Source of the DNA: Roseimaritima sediminicola
Lineage (GTDB): Bacteria > Planctomycetota > Planctomycetia > Pirellulales > Pirellulaceae
DNA length: 64,000 bases
Reading direction: 5' to 3'
Assembly (NCBI RefSeq): GCF_009618275.1
Contig: NZ_WIAD01000001.1
Coordinates: 310,001-374,000, forward strand
A model generated the notes under the pieces. The model saw only the letters and a program-made list of their open reading frames with translations. It was not told the origin of the DNA and did no database searches. The position numbers and the translations under genes are program-made. Shown here piece after piece: positions 8,499 through 17,127 of the stretch. Position 1 is the first letter of the stretch, and every line of letters begins with the position of its first letter.

Positions 8499-9147
8499 CG
8501 AAATACTCGGCGTCGCGTTGGACTTGGACGGACTGCTGTACGATACCGAACCATTGTACTGGCAGGTCGGCAGCGAACTACTCGCCCGCCGCAACCACCA
8601 GTTCAGCGATCACCTGCAGCGGCAGATGATGGGACGACCGGGTGTCCAGGCGATGCAGGTCTTGATCGACAATCTGGATTTGCCGGATGATCCGGCGGTG
8701 CTTTTGGAGGAGTCGGACGAGATCTACGCCGGCATCCTGGCCGACGGACTGCAACCCATGCCGGGACTGACCCGGTGGTTGACGGAACTGGAACGGTCGG
8801 AAATCCCCTACGGCGTGGCGACCAGCAGCCGTCGGCGGTTTGCGGAAACCATTCTGGGACGCGACGCGGTGCGGGAGCAATTGGCGTTTCTGTTGACCGG
8901 CGAAGACGTCACGCACGGCAAACCGCACCCGGAGATGTATCAGAAAGCCGCCGCGGAGCTGGACATCGATCCGGCGTCCATGTTGGTCCTGGAGGACAGC
9001 GAGAACGGCTGTGCCGCCGCGGTCGCCGCCGGAGCGATCACCGTGGCGATTCCCGGCGAACACACCGTCGGGCACCGCTACGACGGCGCCCACCTGATCG
9101 CCGAGCGTCTGGACGATCCGCGGTTGCTGAAATTGATTCAGACCTAA
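8488..9147 (+). CDS. HAD-superfamily (subfamily IA) phosphatase/phosphomutase
   Basis: Cytosolic hydrolase of 219 residues. Motif I is DLDGLLYDTE at residues 10-19, where the first Asp is the nucleophile. Motif II Thr/Ser is in GVATSSRRR, motif III Lys is in THGKPHPEMY, and motif IV is in LVLEDSENG. This order and the DTE after motif I fit the beta-phosphoglucomutase-like group, which acts on small sugar phosphates. The start is the ATG at 8488 with GCGGAG about 7 nt upstream; an in-frame TTG at 8473 is less likely. Expressed head-to-head with the DUF3754 gene. The substrate cannot be told from sequence. Confidence 0.88.
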   Translation: MDGNEILGVALDLDGLLYDTEPLYWQVGSELLARRNHQFSDHLQRQMMGRPGVQAMQVLIDNLDLPDDPAVLLEESDEIYAGILADGLQPMPGLTRWLTELERSEIPYGVATSSRRRFAETILGRDAVREQLAFLLTGEDVTHGKPHPEMYQKAAAELDIDPASMLVLEDSENGCAAAVAAGAITVAIPGEHTVGHRYDGAHLIAERLDDPRLLKLIQT

Positions 9148-9461
9148 CACCATCAGCCGCCGGGGCGCTAGCCCAATGCCACTTCCTTTGTAGCGGAACG
9201 GCGCGAGCCGTCCGGTTTTGCGGTGCGAATCTTCACACACCGGGCGGCTTGCGCCGCTCCGCTAACGCTTCAATCGCAAGCGATGGTGAAAGTAGATGGC
9301 ATTGGGCGCTAGCCCGCGGGTCCTACCGCACGCAGACCGCATGTCGCCACTCAAACCAACCGCTTGCATCTGCTGATAATCGATATTGTGGAAATTCTAA
9401 CATTGGGCTATTTCTAATCGGTTAGACCGCCACTTGCCTCGAACCCACTCAACGGATTCTG
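9148..9461. repeat. Nested inverted repeats (REP4 pair inside a wider palindrome)
   Basis: This 314-nt gap has no gene. Outer arms GCCCAATGCCA (near 9171) and TGGCATTGGGC (near 9298) are inverted 11-mers. Inside, 9190-9215 begins GTAGCGGAACGGC and forms its own hairpin (GCGA loop); 9237-9263 carries the near-complement, read as GTTAGCGGAGCGGC on the minus strand. The whole can fold as a 150-nt nested hairpin. This is a BIME-like pair of REP-type units. The last 120 nt show nothing notable. Confidence 0.7.
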
Positions 9462-10007
9462 ATGATGACACGGCTGATTCTAACTTGCTTGCTATTGCTT
9501 CCCGCTTACTCGGCGGTAGCCGATAATCCGCCGACGTCTGATCAACGCCAGAACGCCGGCGAACGATCTTTGAAGATTGCTCAACACTTCCACCAGTTGG
9601 CATTGGCCAAGGAATGGGATGCAGCCGAAGCCCTGGCCTTGGGGGCGCAGCAAATGTTTGAAGAGAACCATGGTTTCTTTCAATCCATGGTCGACGCAGC
9701 CCGGAGAGCAAAAGGACTACCGGTCGAATCGACCGTCGAAAAGAACGGCGTTGGAGAATCAACACCTAGCGATTCCGTAGTCAGATTGATCTACAGGATT
9801 GCGGACCTGCCTGTTTGGGATCCGGAATATTCTTCGATCGATGAGCAACAGCTTAGAAAGCTGGCGACCGAAAGCTTAAGTCCGCAAGACCTGGAGGATT
9901 TTATACTGGCACCTTATCCCTCCAAGAAGTCCGTGGTGATACAGGCAAAAAGGTCAGCCCACGCCAAAGTCCAGGAAAACTTTCGTCAGCATTCGAACGG
10001 GGATTGA
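9462..10007 (+). CDS. Small secreted protein of unknown function
   Basis: Protein of 181 residues with a signal peptide (LILTCLLLLPAYSAVA, residues 5-20), so it is probably periplasmic. The mature part is mostly helical and charged, with no recognised domain. Two adjacent ATG codons occur (9462 and 9465) and either could be used. GC content and codon use look lower than in neighbouring genes (for example TTA, AGA and ATA codons). That could mean more recent acquisition, but the evidence is weak. A convergent gene ends 115 nt downstream; the gap holds two GC-rich palindromes (CGCCCCGAAGGGGC and CCAGGGCGTTGCCCCGGG) that could terminate both transcripts. Confidence 0.65.
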   Translation: MMTRLILTCLLLLPAYSAVADNPPTSDQRQNAGERSLKIAQHFHQLALAKEWDAAEALALGAQQMFEENHGFFQSMVDAARRAKGLPVESTVEKNGVGESTPSDSVVRLIYRIADLPVWDPEYSSIDEQQLRKLATESLSPQDLEDFILAPYPSKKSVVIQAKRSAHAKVQENFRQHSNGD

Positions 10008-10121
10008 GGTTTCCAGAGAGAATTCGCCCCGAAGGGGCAACCTTATGTCAGCCCAGGGCGTTGCCCCGGGCCGACCTAGGACCGGCCCGTTGGGCCTCCT
10101 TACAGCCTCGTATCGCCGGGC

Positions 10122-11288
10122 TTAGGTGATCGCCCATGCTTCTTCGGTGACCGCACGATCGCGTACCACAGCGGCCTGACCGTATAGGTTCACGGTGGGA
10201 CAGATGTGACGGGGCAGCGCGACCAACGTCTCGCCGACGGCGATCCCTTCGGCCTGTTCCGATTCGATCACCAGGTGTTCTTCGCTGTGGCCCACCAGAC
10301 GAGCGTCGGGCAGGGCCGGAAACGCCGCCCGCAGCTCCAGCGGCATCTCGCTGGCCAGCGACTTGTGTCCCAGATCCAGGCACAGCCTTCCCGATGCCGG
10401 TTTGCTGATCACGCTGGTCAACACCGTCGCCGCGATCTCGTACGGCATCTCGGCAAACGAGTGGTCATAGCCCCAGTCCCAGAACACCATCGTGCCGGGG
10501 CTGCACTGCCAGAACGGTTGCGGTCGGTCGGGCAAGCGCTCGGCCCAGAGCGCGAACGTGGGCGATCCGCCCACGACGACTTCGGGAGCCGGGTCGCTGC
10601 GCAGGTCGGCTTCGATCGTTCGCGCGATGGCTTCGACCGCGACCTTGCGCTGCTCGAGCGACGGCTGGTGGAGGTGCCCGTCGTAGACATGCAAGCCTCG
10701 ATAGCGCAGGCCCGTGGCTTGCCGAATCCGCTCCCGCAGAGCCTGCAGTTCCGCTCCAAAAGCGATCCCCGTGCGATGCATGCCACAATCGACGTCGATC
10801 CACAGATCCAGCGTGTCGCCGCAGCTTTCGGCCAGCCCGCCCAATTGATCGACGACCGCCAGGTCATCGACGATCGTGGAAAACCGGGTGGACCGGTGCG
10901 TCTGAATTAATTTGCTCCAGCGGCCCTGTTTCTCGCCGACCGGTTGATGGGCCAACAAGACGTCTGCCGCGCCGGCCGCGGCGGCCATCGCGGCTTCTTC
11001 CAGCGTGGCCGCTTTGAAGCTGCGGATACCGGCCTTCAGGTACTGCTGTACGACGGCCGACATTTTGTGCGTTTTCACGTGGGGCCGAAGCCGGTCGGGT
11101 CGATCGCCGACGGTCTGCAGCATCAGGCGGATGTTCTGGTCCACCCGATCGGCGTCGATCAACAACGCGGGCGTTGCCACTCGCTCGGCTCCGGCGGGCG
11201 GTTGCCAAGATGCGGGTTGCCAAGATGCGGGTTGCCTGGATGCGGGTTGCCTGGAGTTTGGGGCCAGCGCGGCCGGGCGTTCGGTCAT
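10122..11288 (-). CDS. D-threonine aldolase / D-serine dehydratase family PLP enzyme
   Basis: Fold-type III PLP enzyme of 388 residues (alanine-racemase-like N-terminal barrel plus C-terminal domain). The PLP lysine is expected in RPHVKTHKM (about residues 67-75); GMHRTG and GGSPTF are family motifs. Near the C-terminus HICPTVNL gives an HxC pair like the zinc ligands described for D-serine dehydratases, preceded by HSEEHLVIE. The likely reaction is retro-aldol cleavage or dehydration of a D-beta-hydroxy amino acid. The N-terminus carries five-residue repeats (RQPAS, WQPAS) from 15-nt DNA repeats at about 11205-11262. Its ATG overlaps the stop of the ABC permease gene (ATGA), making it the last gene of the transporter operon. 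Confidence 0.85.
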   Translation of the reverse strand: MTERPAALAPNSRQPASRQPASWQPASWQPPAGAERVATPALLIDADRVDQNIRLMLQTVGDRPDRLRPHVKTHKMSAVVQQYLKAGIRSFKAATLEEAAMAAAAGAADVLLAHQPVGEKQGRWSKLIQTHRSTRFSTIVDDLAVVDQLGGLAESCGDTLDLWIDVDCGMHRTGIAFGAELQALRERIRQATGLRYRGLHVYDGHLHQPSLEQRKVAVEAIARTIEADLRSDPAPEVVVGGSPTFALWAERLPDRPQPFWQCSPGTMVFWDWGYDHSFAEMPYEIAATVLTSVISKPASGRLCLDLGHKSLASEMPLELRAAFPALPDARLVGHSEEHLVIESEQAEGIAVGETLVALPRHICPTVNLYGQAAVVRDRAVTEEAWAIT

Positions 11289-12352
11289 CGGGAATTGTCA
11301 GTGCGTTGGGGAAGGAGGCGGAAAAACCATTCCGGCGAACCATGTCGCAGTTGGTCGACGATCACGGCCACGATAATGATCACGCCGATGATGATATGCG
11401 TGTAGGTATTGGGAATCGACAACTGCATGCATCCGCTGCGGATGACCGTAATGATCAAGGCCCCCACCATGGTTCCCATGATCGAGCCGCGTCCGCCGCT
11501 CAGGCTGCCACCGCCCAGCACCACGGCGGCGATGATCTCCAGTTCCTTGCCGGTGCCGTCGGTTGGATTGCCGTTCTTGACGTCGGCAAAGTACAGCAGG
11601 CCTCCGATGGCGACGAAGAATCCGGCCAACGTATACACCGACAAGATCATCATCGGCACGTTGATGCCGCACAGCCGCGCCGTCGATTCGCTGGACCCCA
11701 GGGCAAACACGTTGCGGCCGAAGACCGTGTAACGCATCAACAGCCCCACGCCGATGGCCAATACCGCGGCGATCAACACGCTGGTCGGGATTTTCAGGCC
11801 GTCGATCAAGTACTTGCTGCCGTCCGAACCGGTGTAACACAGGTACTTGAGCCACCGGGGGATGTTTTCCGTGGGAGCGTACACGGTGGATTCACCGGCG
11901 AGGATCTGTCCAACGCCCAGGAAGATCGTCATCGTGCCCAGCGTGACGATGAACGGTACCACGCGCGTGGCACTGATCAGAGTCCCATTGAATAATCCGC
12001 ACAGACATCCGGCCAGGATCGTCAGCAACAGGGCCCCGATCATGGCAGCGGCAAACCCGGGTTCCCCTGCCGCGACCTCCGCGTTCTTCAACTGCACCGC
12101 CAGGACGGTGCCACACAGGGTCAGCGCGGTGCCGGCCGATAGGTCGATTCCGGCCGCGATAATAATGATCGTCATGCCGAAAGCCGGTACGGCGATCAAG
12201 GCAGCACTGCTGAGCATCACGCGGAGGTTGTACAAGGACAGAAAATAACCTTCGCTGAAGACATTGTCGGCAATGGCAAACAGGACAAAGATCACCACCA
12301 GGGCGATCAGCGGCCCGAGCTGCATTGCGAAGTGTTTAAGCTTTTCAAACAT
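11285..12352 (-). CDS. Sugar ABC transporter permease (RbsC type)
   Basis: Inner-membrane permease of 355 residues with 8-10 hydrophobic segments. It belongs to the BPD_transp_2 family that serves ribose/galactose/xylose-type importers. The family signature AFGMTIIIIAAGIDLSAG lies at about residues 57-74, and the EAA-like loop region GGGSLSGGRGSIMGT near residues 277-291. It forms one unit with the ATPase gene 5 nt upstream and the aldolase-family gene that overlaps its end. The substrate is probably a monosaccharide or a polyol-like compound, but the class also transports autoinducer-2 and other small molecules. Confidence 0.92.
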   Translation of the reverse strand: MFEKLKHFAMQLGPLIALVVIFVLFAIADNVFSEGYFLSLYNLRVMLSSAALIAVPAFGMTIIIIAAGIDLSAGTALTLCGTVLAVQLKNAEVAAGEPGFAAAMIGALLLTILAGCLCGLFNGTLISATRVVPFIVTLGTMTIFLGVGQILAGESTVYAPTENIPRWLKYLCYTGSDGSKYLIDGLKIPTSVLIAAVLAIGVGLLMRYTVFGRNVFALGSSESTARLCGINVPMMILSVYTLAGFFVAIGGLLYFADVKNGNPTDGTGKELEIIAAVVLGGGSLSGGRGSIMGTMVGALIITVIRSGCMQLSIPNTYTHIIIGVIIIVAVIVDQLRHGSPEWFFRLLPQRTDNSR

Positions 12353-12357
12353 GGCGA

Positions 12358-13908
12358 CTAGGCTTCGAGGACTGGTTCATTCGTGCCAGCGACGGGATCA
12401 TCGCTGGCGATCGCCACGCTCATGATTTCGTCGGCGGTCCAATCTTTTGTCTGGCGTATCTCACGGAGACTGCCGCGCGACATCACGCCGATCGAATCGC
12501 AAACGGCCATCAATTCCGGCAGGTACGAGCTGACGAAGAGGATCGTTTTGCCTTCGGCAGCCAACTGGCCCATCATCCGATAGATTTCGGCTTTGGTGCC
12601 CACGTCGATGCCTTTGGTGGGTTCGTCCATCAACAAGATGTCGGCTTGTTGATGCAGGATTCGCGCGATCGCAACTTTCTGTTGATTTCCGCCGGACAGC
12701 TCGGCGACCGACTGTTCGGGCGAGGCGGCTTTGACCTGCACCCTATCCATCAAGTCGGCCGCGGCACGACGGCGTCGACGCAGGTTGATCCAGCCAAAAC
12801 GGGTGTAGGGTTTTAGGGTGCCGAGGGTGATGTTTTCCAGGATGGAAAGGTCTTGGGCCAGGCCTTCGCTTTTGCGGTCTTCGGACAACAACCCCAGCCC
12901 GGCCCGCATCCGAGCCGGCACGCTGCGACCGACCGGGCGTCCTTCGATCAGGACCCTGCCCGTACAACCGGAGTCCAAATGGAAGATCGCGCGCAGCAAT
13001 TCCGTACGGCCGGCTCCGACCAATCCGGCCACGCCGAAGATCTCGCCTTGGCGGATGCACAGATCGACGCTGCGCGGATAGGGCACACCCTGCAACCGCT
13101 CCACCTTGACTCGCGGCGGTCCGACTTCGTGCGGCACGGTGGGATACAGATCGTCCACGTCGCGGCCCACCATCAGCGAGACGATTCTGTCGTCGTCGAC
13201 GTCGGCGATCCGGCCGTGTCCCACGTTCTCGCCATCGCGGAGCACCGAGTACAGGTCGCAAACCTCTCGCACCTCTTCCAGGAAGTGGCTGATATAGACG
13301 ATGCCCAGGCCGGAGGCTTTTAACCGGCGAATGATTTCGAACAACCGCAGCACGTCGCGCTGCGGCAGCGAGCTGGTGGGTTCGTCGAACAGAATGATCC
13401 GAGCGTTGCTGACCAGAGCCCGAGCGATTTCCAGCAATTGTTGGGTGGCCACCGATTGGGCGCCGGCGGTGGCTCGGGGGTCCAGGTCCGTCAGGCCGAC
13501 CGTGTCCAGAGCTTCGCGCACGCGCTCCCGCTGCCGGCCTCGCAGCAGCAGCCCGCCACCGGTTCCCGGTTGGCCCAGCAACAGGTTGTCTTCGACGCTC
13601 AGATCCGGCGCCAGGTTCAGTTCCTGGTAGATCATGGCCACGCCGGCGGCGCGGGCATCGCTGGGGCCGTAAGGCTGGTAGGGCTGGCCGCCCATGGTCA
13701 TCCGGCCGCTGTCCGCGCGGTGCGCACCGCTGAGCACCTTCAGCAGGGTGCTCTTGCCGGCACCGTTCTCGCCGATCAGTGCCAGGGTGTGTCCGGCCGG
13801 GACTTCCAGAGAGACATCGCGCAGGGCATGCGTGGGACCGAATCGTTTACTGATCCCAGCCACGCGCAGCAGCGGCTCCCCGGCCGACGAGGAAGGGCTA
13901 TTTGACAA
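12358..13908 (-). CDS. Sugar ABC transporter ATP-binding protein (RbsA type)
   Basis: Duplicated ABC ATPase of 516 residues. The first domain has Walker A GENGAGKST (about residues 47-55), a QSVATQQLLEIARAL signature region and Walker B RIILFDEPTS. The second has the diverged Walker A expected for this family (GLVGAGRTELLRAIF), signature LSGGNQQKVAIARIL and Walker B DILLMDEPTKG. This asymmetric layout is diagnostic of RbsA/MglA/XylG. I use the TTG at 13908, which overlaps the end of the binding-protein gene and follows CCGGAAA; a GTG 16 codons later (VAGISKRFG) is the alternative. It powers import through the downstream permease. Confidence 0.92.
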   Translation of the reverse strand: MSNSPSSSAGEPLLRVAGISKRFGPTHALRDVSLEVPAGHTLALIGENGAGKSTLLKVLSGAHRADSGRMTMGGQPYQPYGPSDARAAGVAMIYQELNLAPDLSVEDNLLLGQPGTGGGLLLRGRQRERVREALDTVGLTDLDPRATAGAQSVATQQLLEIARALVSNARIILFDEPTSSLPQRDVLRLFEIIRRLKASGLGIVYISHFLEEVREVCDLYSVLRDGENVGHGRIADVDDDRIVSLMVGRDVDDLYPTVPHEVGPPRVKVERLQGVPYPRSVDLCIRQGEIFGVAGLVGAGRTELLRAIFHLDSGCTGRVLIEGRPVGRSVPARMRAGLGLLSEDRKSEGLAQDLSILENITLGTLKPYTRFGWINLRRRRRAAADLMDRVQVKAASPEQSVAELSGGNQQKVAIARILHQQADILLMDEPTKGIDVGTKAEIYRMMGQLAAEGKTILFVSSYLPELMAVCDSIGVMSRGSLREIRQTKDWTADEIMSVAIASDDPVAGTNEPVLEA

Positions 13909-14923
13909 TTTCCGGCTTCAGCAGTTTCTGGATTTCGGGGTCGTCCATATTCTCGGGGGTGGCGACGTATTCGCCGGTGGAGATAAAGTCTTCGACCTCT
14001 TCACCCTGGATCGCCGCGACGAGAGCTTTAACCGCTTGATACCCCATTTCGACCGGATCCTGCAGCACGATCCCGCTGCAGGAGCCGTCCTTCAGCCCTT
14101 CGATCAGGGCGTCGCTGGAATCGAAGGCGATCAGTTTCACGTCCCCCGTCACCCCCGCGTTCCGGAGGGCTTCCAGCGTCCCGTTGGCATTGGGTTCACA
14201 GACGGCAAAGATGCCGGCCAAATCCTTGCCGTGCAATTGCAGCAATTGATCGACGGTTTCCTTGGCTTCGGTCGCACTGTCGCCACCGAACTGGTCGGAG
14301 GACACGACGTTGATGTCGGGATATTTTTGCAGGCCTTCCAGAAAGCCTTCTTCACGCTGTTCGGTACTCTCACTGCCGGCCAGGTAACGCAGGAGGATGA
14401 CGTTCCCCTTTTCACCGATCGCTTCGGCCATTTGATCGGCCGCCATCTGGCCACCTTTGAAATTATCGGTGGCCACGTAGCTGACGATCTCCGGACCTTC
14501 GGCCAGTCCGCTGTCGAAGATCACGACCGGAATGTCTTCGGCGATGGCTTCTTCGACGGCTTCGACCAGGCCGCCTTTCTGATTCGGCGCCAGCACGATG
14601 CCGTCGACGTGCCGGGTGATCATGTTCTTGACCACTTCGATCTGGCTGCCCGTATCGCTTTCGACGACCGGTCCGCGCCAGATGATTTCCACGCCTCCGA
14701 CTTCTTCGGCGGCCTGGCGAGCCCCGAAGTGCACGGATTTCCAGAATTCGTGGCTGGTGCCTTTGGGAATCACTGCGATCTGCAGCGCTTCCCCGCCAAC
14801 GGCTCCGCCCACGCCGGCCTGGTCGGCGGATTTAGTGCAGCCGGCCGACACGGCTAGCATCAACGACAAAACGGCCGACGAGGCGAACAGCAACGCGGGT
14901 AGCGGACGTGTCAGAAAACGCAC
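13898..14923 (-). CDS. Sugar-binding lipoprotein of the ABC importer (RbsB type)
   Basis: Periplasmic binding protein of 341 residues with two alpha/beta lobes (Peripla_BP_4). A GTG start at 14923 is preceded by CCGGAG at 8 nt; longer in-frame forms would extend into the divergent decarboxylase upstream region. The signal peptide ends in the lipobox VSAGC, so it should be membrane-anchored. Family features include IAVIPKGTSHEFWKSVHFGA (mature N-terminus), DGIVLAPN, PVVIFDSGL, FAVCEPNANGTLEAL and LIAFDSSDAL. First gene of the operon leading to the ATPase, permease and D-threonine-aldolase-like enzyme. The ligand is unknown. Confidence 0.93.
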   Translation of the reverse strand: MRFLTRPLPALLFASSAVLSLMLAVSAGCTKSADQAGVGGAVGGEALQIAVIPKGTSHEFWKSVHFGARQAAEEVGGVEIIWRGPVVESDTGSQIEVVKNMITRHVDGIVLAPNQKGGLVEAVEEAIAEDIPVVIFDSGLAEGPEIVSYVATDNFKGGQMAADQMAEAIGEKGNVILLRYLAGSESTEQREEGFLEGLQKYPDINVVSSDQFGGDSATEAKETVDQLLQLHGKDLAGIFAVCEPNANGTLEALRNAGVTGDVKLIAFDSSDALIEGLKDGSCSGIVLQDPVEMGYQAVKALVAAIQGEEVEDFISTGEYVATPENMDDPEIQKLLKPEIVK

Positions 14924-15075
14924 GTGGAAAGCTCCGGAACGAACGGGTGACAAGCGGACGAAAAGGGCGGGACCGCGAACCGTGGCGGCACTCGAATTGT
15001 AACGCGAATCCGCCTGCGGGTGTGTCTCGACCTGCCATAATAGTAACGGAGCATACGCGTTCAAAGGAGCTCGCC

Positions 15076-16746
15076 ATGACCGCTTCACGACGTCCCACCG
15101 CCGACCGATCGATCGGACAATACCTGATCCAGCGGCTACAGGATTACGGCATCGAAGACCTGTTCGGGATTCCCGGCGACTACGTCCTGTCGTTCTACGG
15201 TGAACTGGAAAACAGCCCGATCAACGTGGTGGGTTGTACCCGCGAAGACTGTGCGGGATTCGCCGCCGACGCCTACGCCCGGCTGAACGGTATGGGCGCC
15301 GTGTGCGTGACCTACTGCGTGGGCGGGTTCAGCGTCGCCAACAGTATCGCCGGCGCGTTCGCCGAGAAGTCGCCCGTGGTGGTGATCAGCGGTTCGCCGG
15401 GGATGAGCGAACGCAAACAAGGGGCCCTGCTGCACCACAAAGTCCGCGACTTTCGCACCCAGCTGGAAGTGTTTGAAAAATTCACGATCTGCGCCGTCGA
15501 GTTGTCGGACCCGCTGGAAGCCTTCGCCGAGATCGATCGAGCACTCGATGCCGCCGACCGCTACAAACGACCGGTATATATCGAACTGCCCCGCGACATG
15601 GTCAACGTCGTTCCGCCGATGAACCACGTCTACCACGGCCCCGCACGCTCGCCCAACGCCGAAGCCACCGCCGAGGCGGCGGCCGAGGTCGTCCAGCGGC
15701 TGAGCCGAGCGGAGCGGCCGTTGATCCTGGCCGGCGTGGAAATCCACCGCTTTGGACTGCAGGACACGCTGCTGGAATTGGCCGAGTCGATGTCGATTCC
15801 GATCGCCGCCACGATCCTCGGCAAGAGCGTCATCAGCGAACAACATCCCTTGTTCGTGGGCCTGTACGAAGGAGCGATGGGACACCCGGAAGTCACCGAG
15901 TTCGTCGAACAAAGCGACCTGATTCTGATGCTGGGCACGTTTTTGACGGACATTAATTTGGGCGTATTCACCGCCAACCTGGATCCCAATCGCTGTGTCC
16001 TGGCCACCAGCGAAGCGCTGCGGATCTCGCATCACCACTACCACGACGTGCCGCTGGACCATTTTCTCGAGGCCCTGAAAGCCGCAGAACCCTCGGCCCG
16101 CGGCCGCGCTGTCCCGGACTCGCTGCGCGGCGTCGGCACCGCGCCGGAATCACCGCTGCAGCCGGACAGCCCGCTGCGAACGACGCGGATGATGGCCCGG
16201 ATCAACCGGCGTCTGGATCCGGATACGATCGTGATCGCCGACGTCGGTGACTGTCTGTTCGCGGCGACCGAACTGATCACCCACGACCGCGGCGAATTCC
16301 TCAGCCCGGCCTACTACACATCGATGGGGTTCGGCGTACCGGCCGGCTTGGGCGCGGCGATCGCCAGAAAGGATCATCGCATCATCGTGTTGGTCGGCGA
16401 CGGGGCCTTTCAGATGACCGGGCAAGAGCTGTCGACCTTGGTCCGCACGAGCGCGTCGGCCATCGTGATCGTGCTGGACAACCACGGTTATGGCACCGAA
16501 CGGTTCCTGCACCCGGGCGAGTGGAAGTACAACGAGATCCAGCCTTGGGCGTATCACCGTTTGGTCGACGTCTACGGCGGCGGCAAAGGATACTACTGCG
16601 AGACCGAAGGCGAGTTCGAAGCCGCCCTGCAAACCGCCTGGGAGGACCACGCCGGACCGCACCTGATTCAGTGCAAGCTGGAGGAGAACGATGCCAGCGA
16701 AACACTGCGAGTGCTGGCCGAACGAATGGGCCAAAAGGTAGGTTAA
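15076..16746 (+). CDS. ThDP-dependent 2-keto acid decarboxylase (pyruvate/indolepyruvate decarboxylase type)
   Basis: Enzyme of 556 residues, the usual length for PDC/IPDC. Start ATG at 15076 with AAAGGAG 8 nt upstream. Residues matching the Zymomonas PDC active site are visible: Asp in GIPGDYVLSF (residue 35), Glu in TREDC (57), the His-His pair in LLHHKVRDF (120-121), and Glu in DNHGYGTERF. The ThDP/Mg motif runs from GDGAF to LDNHGYGTE. It decarboxylates a 2-keto acid to an aldehyde in the cytosol. Divergent from the ABC importer across about 150 nt; whether the substrate derives from the imported compound is speculation. Three bases after the stop codon a REP1 unit begins. Confidence 0.9.
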   Translation: MTASRRPTADRSIGQYLIQRLQDYGIEDLFGIPGDYVLSFYGELENSPINVVGCTREDCAGFAADAYARLNGMGAVCVTYCVGGFSVANSIAGAFAEKSPVVVISGSPGMSERKQGALLHHKVRDFRTQLEVFEKFTICAVELSDPLEAFAEIDRALDAADRYKRPVYIELPRDMVNVVPPMNHVYHGPARSPNAEATAEAAAEVVQRLSRAERPLILAGVEIHRFGLQDTLLELAESMSIPIAATILGKSVISEQHPLFVGLYEGAMGHPEVTEFVEQSDLILMLGTFLTDINLGVFTANLDPNRCVLATSEALRISHHHYHDVPLDHFLEALKAAEPSARGRAVPDSLRGVGTAPESPLQPDSPLRTTRMMARINRRLDPDTIVIADVGDCLFAATELITHDRGEFLSPAYYTSMGFGVPAGLGAAIARKDHRIIVLVGDGAFQMTGQELSTLVRTSASAIVIVLDNHGYGTERFLHPGEWKYNEIQPWAYHRLVDVYGGGKGYYCETEGEFEAALQTAWEDHAGPHLIQCKLEENDASETLRVLAERMGQKVG

Positions 16747-16748
16747 CC

Positions 16749-16774
16749 AGTGGCATAGGCTTCCAGCCTGTGAA
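16749..16774 (+). repeat. REP1 unit
   Basis: GTGG at 16750, then arm CATAGGCT, loop TCC, arm AGCCTGTG. The arms pair over 8 bp with one T-G wobble. It starts 3 nt after the decarboxylase stop, in the gene's orientation. Confidence 0.92.
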
Positions 16775-16776
16775 AA

Positions 16777-16799
16777 GTAGCACGGCTGTCCCAGCCGTG
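16777..16799 (+). repeat. REP3 unit
   Basis: GTAG, then CACGGCTG, loop TCC, CAGCCGTG: a perfect 8-bp hairpin with the same layout as REP1, placed directly after it. A variant copy lies at 25005-25027. Confidence 0.85.
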
Positions 16800-16856
16800 A
16801 ACAGCGCACAGTCTCTTTAGTTTTTTCCGACGCAAACGGAATCGAACCGAACGTTT

Positions 16857-16917
16857 ACTCCCCTCTCCCCGCCGGTTTGGGCAAGTAGTGCTTGCCCAGG
16901 CCGGCGGGGAGAGGGGT
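16857..16917. repeat. Palindrome of family P
   Basis: CTCCCCTCTCCCCGCCGG and its complement CCGGCGGGGAGAGGGG enclose an inner hairpin, TGGGCAAGTAGTGCTTGCCCA. It lies in the convergent gap between the decarboxylase and WD40 genes. Confidence 0.75.
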
Positions 16918-17036
16918 TGGGGGTGAGGGGCTCCGGTGCAACTGCCTGCAACTCGTTCATCCTGTAGATTTGACGCCTCCCGTATCACTTCGGAAAACAG
17001 AAACGAAGGCGCCGCGCGGCAATCCCCCTCACCCCC

Positions 17037-17100
17037 GGCCCCTCTCCCCCGAATCCTGACTCGCTTAGGCTCGCCAGGATTCGGGGGAGAGGGGAGAAAA
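17037..17100. repeat. Palindrome of family P
   Basis: Left arm GGCCCCTCTCCCCCGAATCC, loop with TGACTCGCTTAGGCTCGCC, right arm GGATTCGGGGGAGAGGGG. It lies about 28 nt beyond the stop of the WD40 gene and may act as a terminator. Confidence 0.75.
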
Positions 17101-17127
17101 CGATTTCGATTGATGCAGAGCCGTGCG

